Translations under genes and position numbers: made by a program | Notes under the pieces: generated by a model | What the model saw: only the letters and a program-made list of their open reading frames with translations | Told to the model about the DNA's origin: nothing | Database searches by the model: none | Part shown: in pieces, positions 15,968 to 17,270 of the stretch | Numbering within the stretch: the first letter of the stretch is position 1 | Layout: every line of letters begins with the position of its first letter | DNA from: JBGPJM01 sp041485385 | Lineage (GTDB): Bacteria > Planctomycetota > Phycisphaerae > Phycisphaerales > UBA1924 | DNA: 17,270 nucleotides | NCBI GenBank assembly: GCA_041485385.1 | Contig: JBGPJM010000092.1 | Span: 1 to 17,270, forward strand | Reading direction: 5' to 3'

Positions 15968-16153
15968 ATGGCCAAGAAATCGAAGGGCGCGGCCCGCGAG
16001 TACGTCTGGCTTCAGTGCACCGAAACCGGCGACCTGAACTACCGCACGGAGATCAACGTGAAGGGCGGGATCGCCGAGAAGCTGAAGGCGGGCATGAAGA
16101 AGTTCAGCCCGCGGCTGAGGAAGCACACGCTGCACAAGATCAAGAGGAAGTAA
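15968..16153 (+). CDS. rpmG: 50S ribosomal protein L33
   Basis: 61 residues, a structural protein of the large ribosomal subunit. WLQCTETGDLNYRT and RLRKHTLHKIKRK are the family signatures. A strong AAAGGAGG at 15952-15959 lies 8 bases before the ATG. Only one Cys is present and the second Cys pair is replaced (KKFSPRLRKHT), so this is the zinc-independent form, which is often kept under zinc limitation. It precedes tRNA-Trp and secE, probably in one transcript. Confidence 0.95.
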   Translation: MAKKSKGAAREYVWLQCTETGDLNYRTEINVKGGIAEKLKAGMKKFSPRLRKHTLHKIKRK

Positions 16154-16157
16154 GCAG

Positions 16158-16238
16158 GAGTACCGGCTGCCCGGATGCCGGGTCCGCCCAAGTCGGCCCG
16201 CAACTGCTCGGAACTCGGCATCTCGGTACTCGGAACTC
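16158..16238 (+). repeat. Inverted and direct short repeats between rpmG and tRNA-Trp
   Basis: GAGTACCG (16158-16165) is the exact reverse complement of CGGTACTC (16224-16231), and CTCGGAACTC occurs twice (16207-16216 and 16229-16238). The long-range stem could hold the RNA together near the 5' end of the tRNA. The stretch contains no gene. Confidence 0.45.
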
Positions 16239-16246
16239 TCCCACCT

Positions 16247-16319
16247 ACGCCGGTAGCTCAATTGGTAGAGCAGCGGATTCCAAATCCGCAGGTTGCGGGT
16301 TCAAGTCCCTCCCGGCGTG
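16247..16319 (+). tRNA. tRNA-Trp (anticodon CCA)
   Basis: Acceptor arms ACGCCGG and CCGGCGT pair fully. The anticodon stem GCGGA/TCCGC encloses loop TTCCAAA, with anticodon CCA at 16280-16282. The T arm GCGGG TTCAAGT CCCTC has one C-T mismatch. The discriminator is G and the 3' CCA is not encoded. Its place between rpmG and secE is a conserved bacterial arrangement. Confidence 0.95.
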
Positions 16320-16431
16320 TTTGAGAAGTGCTGGGGCACGGTGCCGAGTGCCGTGTCGATCCCGGCCGTTCGAGAACGTCCCCGTCCGCCCGTCGCCGCT
16401 TGCACTCCGCACCCCCCCACAGGATTTCACC

Positions 16432-17130
16432 ATGCCGCTCGGCATATACAAACCAGGTCAGGGCTACTGGATGCGGGTCGTCACGGCGTCGATGCTGGGC
16501 GTGCTGACGCTGGCGACCGCCATGTGGGTCGCCAGCGAGGCCAAGGGGATCACCGGACGGATCGGTCACTCGAGCTACTCGATGACGCTGACGACGCTTA
16601 CCGGCACGCCGCCGGGCCCCGGGGCGCGCGTCACGCTGCTGGGAAGGGCTTCGTCGACAACCCCCGAGCCCCCCGTGATCGGCTCGGCCGACGTGGTCTC
16701 GTTCGACGCGCAGAACAAGACGATCGTGCTGGGCGGCGTGCAGATCACCGACGACAAGAGCGCGGTCTCCGACGTCCGCCTGCTCCGCGTCGGCGACGCG
16801 GGCGCCCCGGCGTTCCAGGCCGACGGGCGGGACGCCCCGCGCGGACAGACCGCGATCGAGCCGCTCTACGTCCAGGGGGGCGCGGCCATCCTCGTCCTCA
16901 TCATCGGCTCCATCCTGACCTACTTCCTCGTCGGGCACAAGCCCGCCAGCGTCGAGTTCCTCATCGCCACGGACATGGAGATGAAGAAGGTGAACTGGTC
17001 CACGCGCAGGGACATCACCGGCTCGACCTGGGTGGTCATCGGCGCATCGTTCATCATCGCGGCGTTCCTGTTCGTCTTTGACCTGGCCCTGAAGTCGTTC
17101 TTCCAACTCATCGGCGTGCTGGTAGGGTGA
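16432..17130 (+). CDS. secE: Preprotein translocase subunit SecE, long form
   Basis: 232 residues; SecE is the clamp subunit of the SecYEG protein-export channel in the inner membrane. The C-terminal 60 residues are the conserved core (FLIATDMEMKKVNWSTRRDI, then a membrane segment at about 199-222). Two further membrane segments lie at about 16-36 and 150-168, enclosing a loop of about 110 residues with beta-like, Thr/Gly-rich sequence. Typical single-span SecE has about 60-70 residues and the E. coli three-span form about 127, so this protein carries a large inter-membrane loop. AGGA about seven bases before the ATG is a modest ribosome site. The gene follows tRNA-Trp by 112 bases, and nusG would be the usual next gene. 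Confidence 0.93.
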   Translation: MPLGIYKPGQGYWMRVVTASMLGVLTLATAMWVASEAKGITGRIGHSSYSMTLTTLTGTPPGPGARVTLLGRASSTTPEPPVIGSADVVSFDAQNKTIVLGGVQITDDKSAVSDVRLLRVGDAGAPAFQADGRDAPRGQTAIEPLYVQGGAAILVLIIGSILTYFLVGHKPASVEFLIATDMEMKKVNWSTRRDITGSTWVVIGASFIIAAFLFVFDLALKSFFQLIGVLVG

Positions 17131-17159
17131 TCGGCTAGAATGAGGGGTCTTGCTCGGCG

Positions 17160-17270
17160 GTGCCCGCGCGCGTGGCGCCGGGCCCGGGAACGGGGGGCGG
17201 GGAGGGCCGGGGCGCGGGCCGGGGGCAGGTCTTCAAGTTCGAGGCCGGGTCGGCCTTCGCGGGGGCGAGA
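17160..17270 (+). CDS. Possible start of the next gene, cut by window edge
   Basis: The frame is open from GTG 17160 to the end of the window, reading a Gly/Arg-rich low-complexity stretch and then GQVFKFEAGSAFAGAR. Third codon positions are nearly all G or C, like the neighbouring genes. By synteny with secE this would be nusG, but nothing seen here matches the usual NusG N-terminus, so it could be an extended NusG or another gene. An ATG at 17140 opens another frame with poorer codon use. No ribosome site is clear. Confidence 0.3.
   Translation, partial: MPARVAPGPGTGGGEGRGAGRGQVFKFEAGSAFAGAR

Noticed and set aside
15907..16431. Long upstream extension of secE
   Set aside because: It would run through rpmG in another frame and through tRNA-Trp.

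Overview
The window is very GC-rich and reads as a Planctomycetota genome fragment, most likely from the Phycisphaerae side of the phylum. Four things point there: Ser/Thr kinases fused to a membrane segment and TPR arrays, a secreted protein opening with the planctomycete-type LEPR-XLL motif, an EF-Tu with an unusual switch I, and a long SecE. The taxonomic call rests on remembered family features, not on a search.

Layout. Bases 1-255 hold a decayed PAS-domain reading on the minus strand, then an 82-base nearly pure G tract that may be an assembly artefact. Bases 256-4788 (plus strand) hold a Ser/Thr kinase whose frame is cut by one in-frame TAG from its own TPR half, followed by an FHA-GAF-PP2C phosphatase. 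Bases 4856-8832 (minus strand) hold a two-component pair: a membrane sensor kinase (HAMP, PAS, HATPase) whose stop overlaps the start of a REC-GGDEF-EAL response regulator. The leader of the sensor gene carries two mutually exclusive hairpins. From 9104 on, the plus strand carries a Pro-rich linker protein with a conserved-looking C-terminal domain, a secreted cyclophilin-like/beta-module protein with two His/Asp-rich linkers, and a membrane-anchored TPR protein that looks like a planctomycete kinase without its kinase domain.

Bases 14181-17270 are a translation/secretion block: a strong sigma70-like promoter, tRNA-Thr(GGT), tuf, a terminator, rpmG, tRNA-Trp(CCA), secE and the first bases of another reading frame. 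The order tuf-rpmG-trnW-secE is widely conserved in bacteria, with nusG the usual next gene.

Together the left half is a dense signalling neighbourhood (Ser/Thr phosphorylation and c-di-GMP turnover) and the right end is housekeeping. The best candidates for something new are the secreted multi-module protein, the leader switch before the sensor kinase, the kinase-less TPR protein, and the Pro-linker protein. The left edge should be treated with caution, because the G tract, the stops in the PAS remnant and the amber codon could all come from sequence error.
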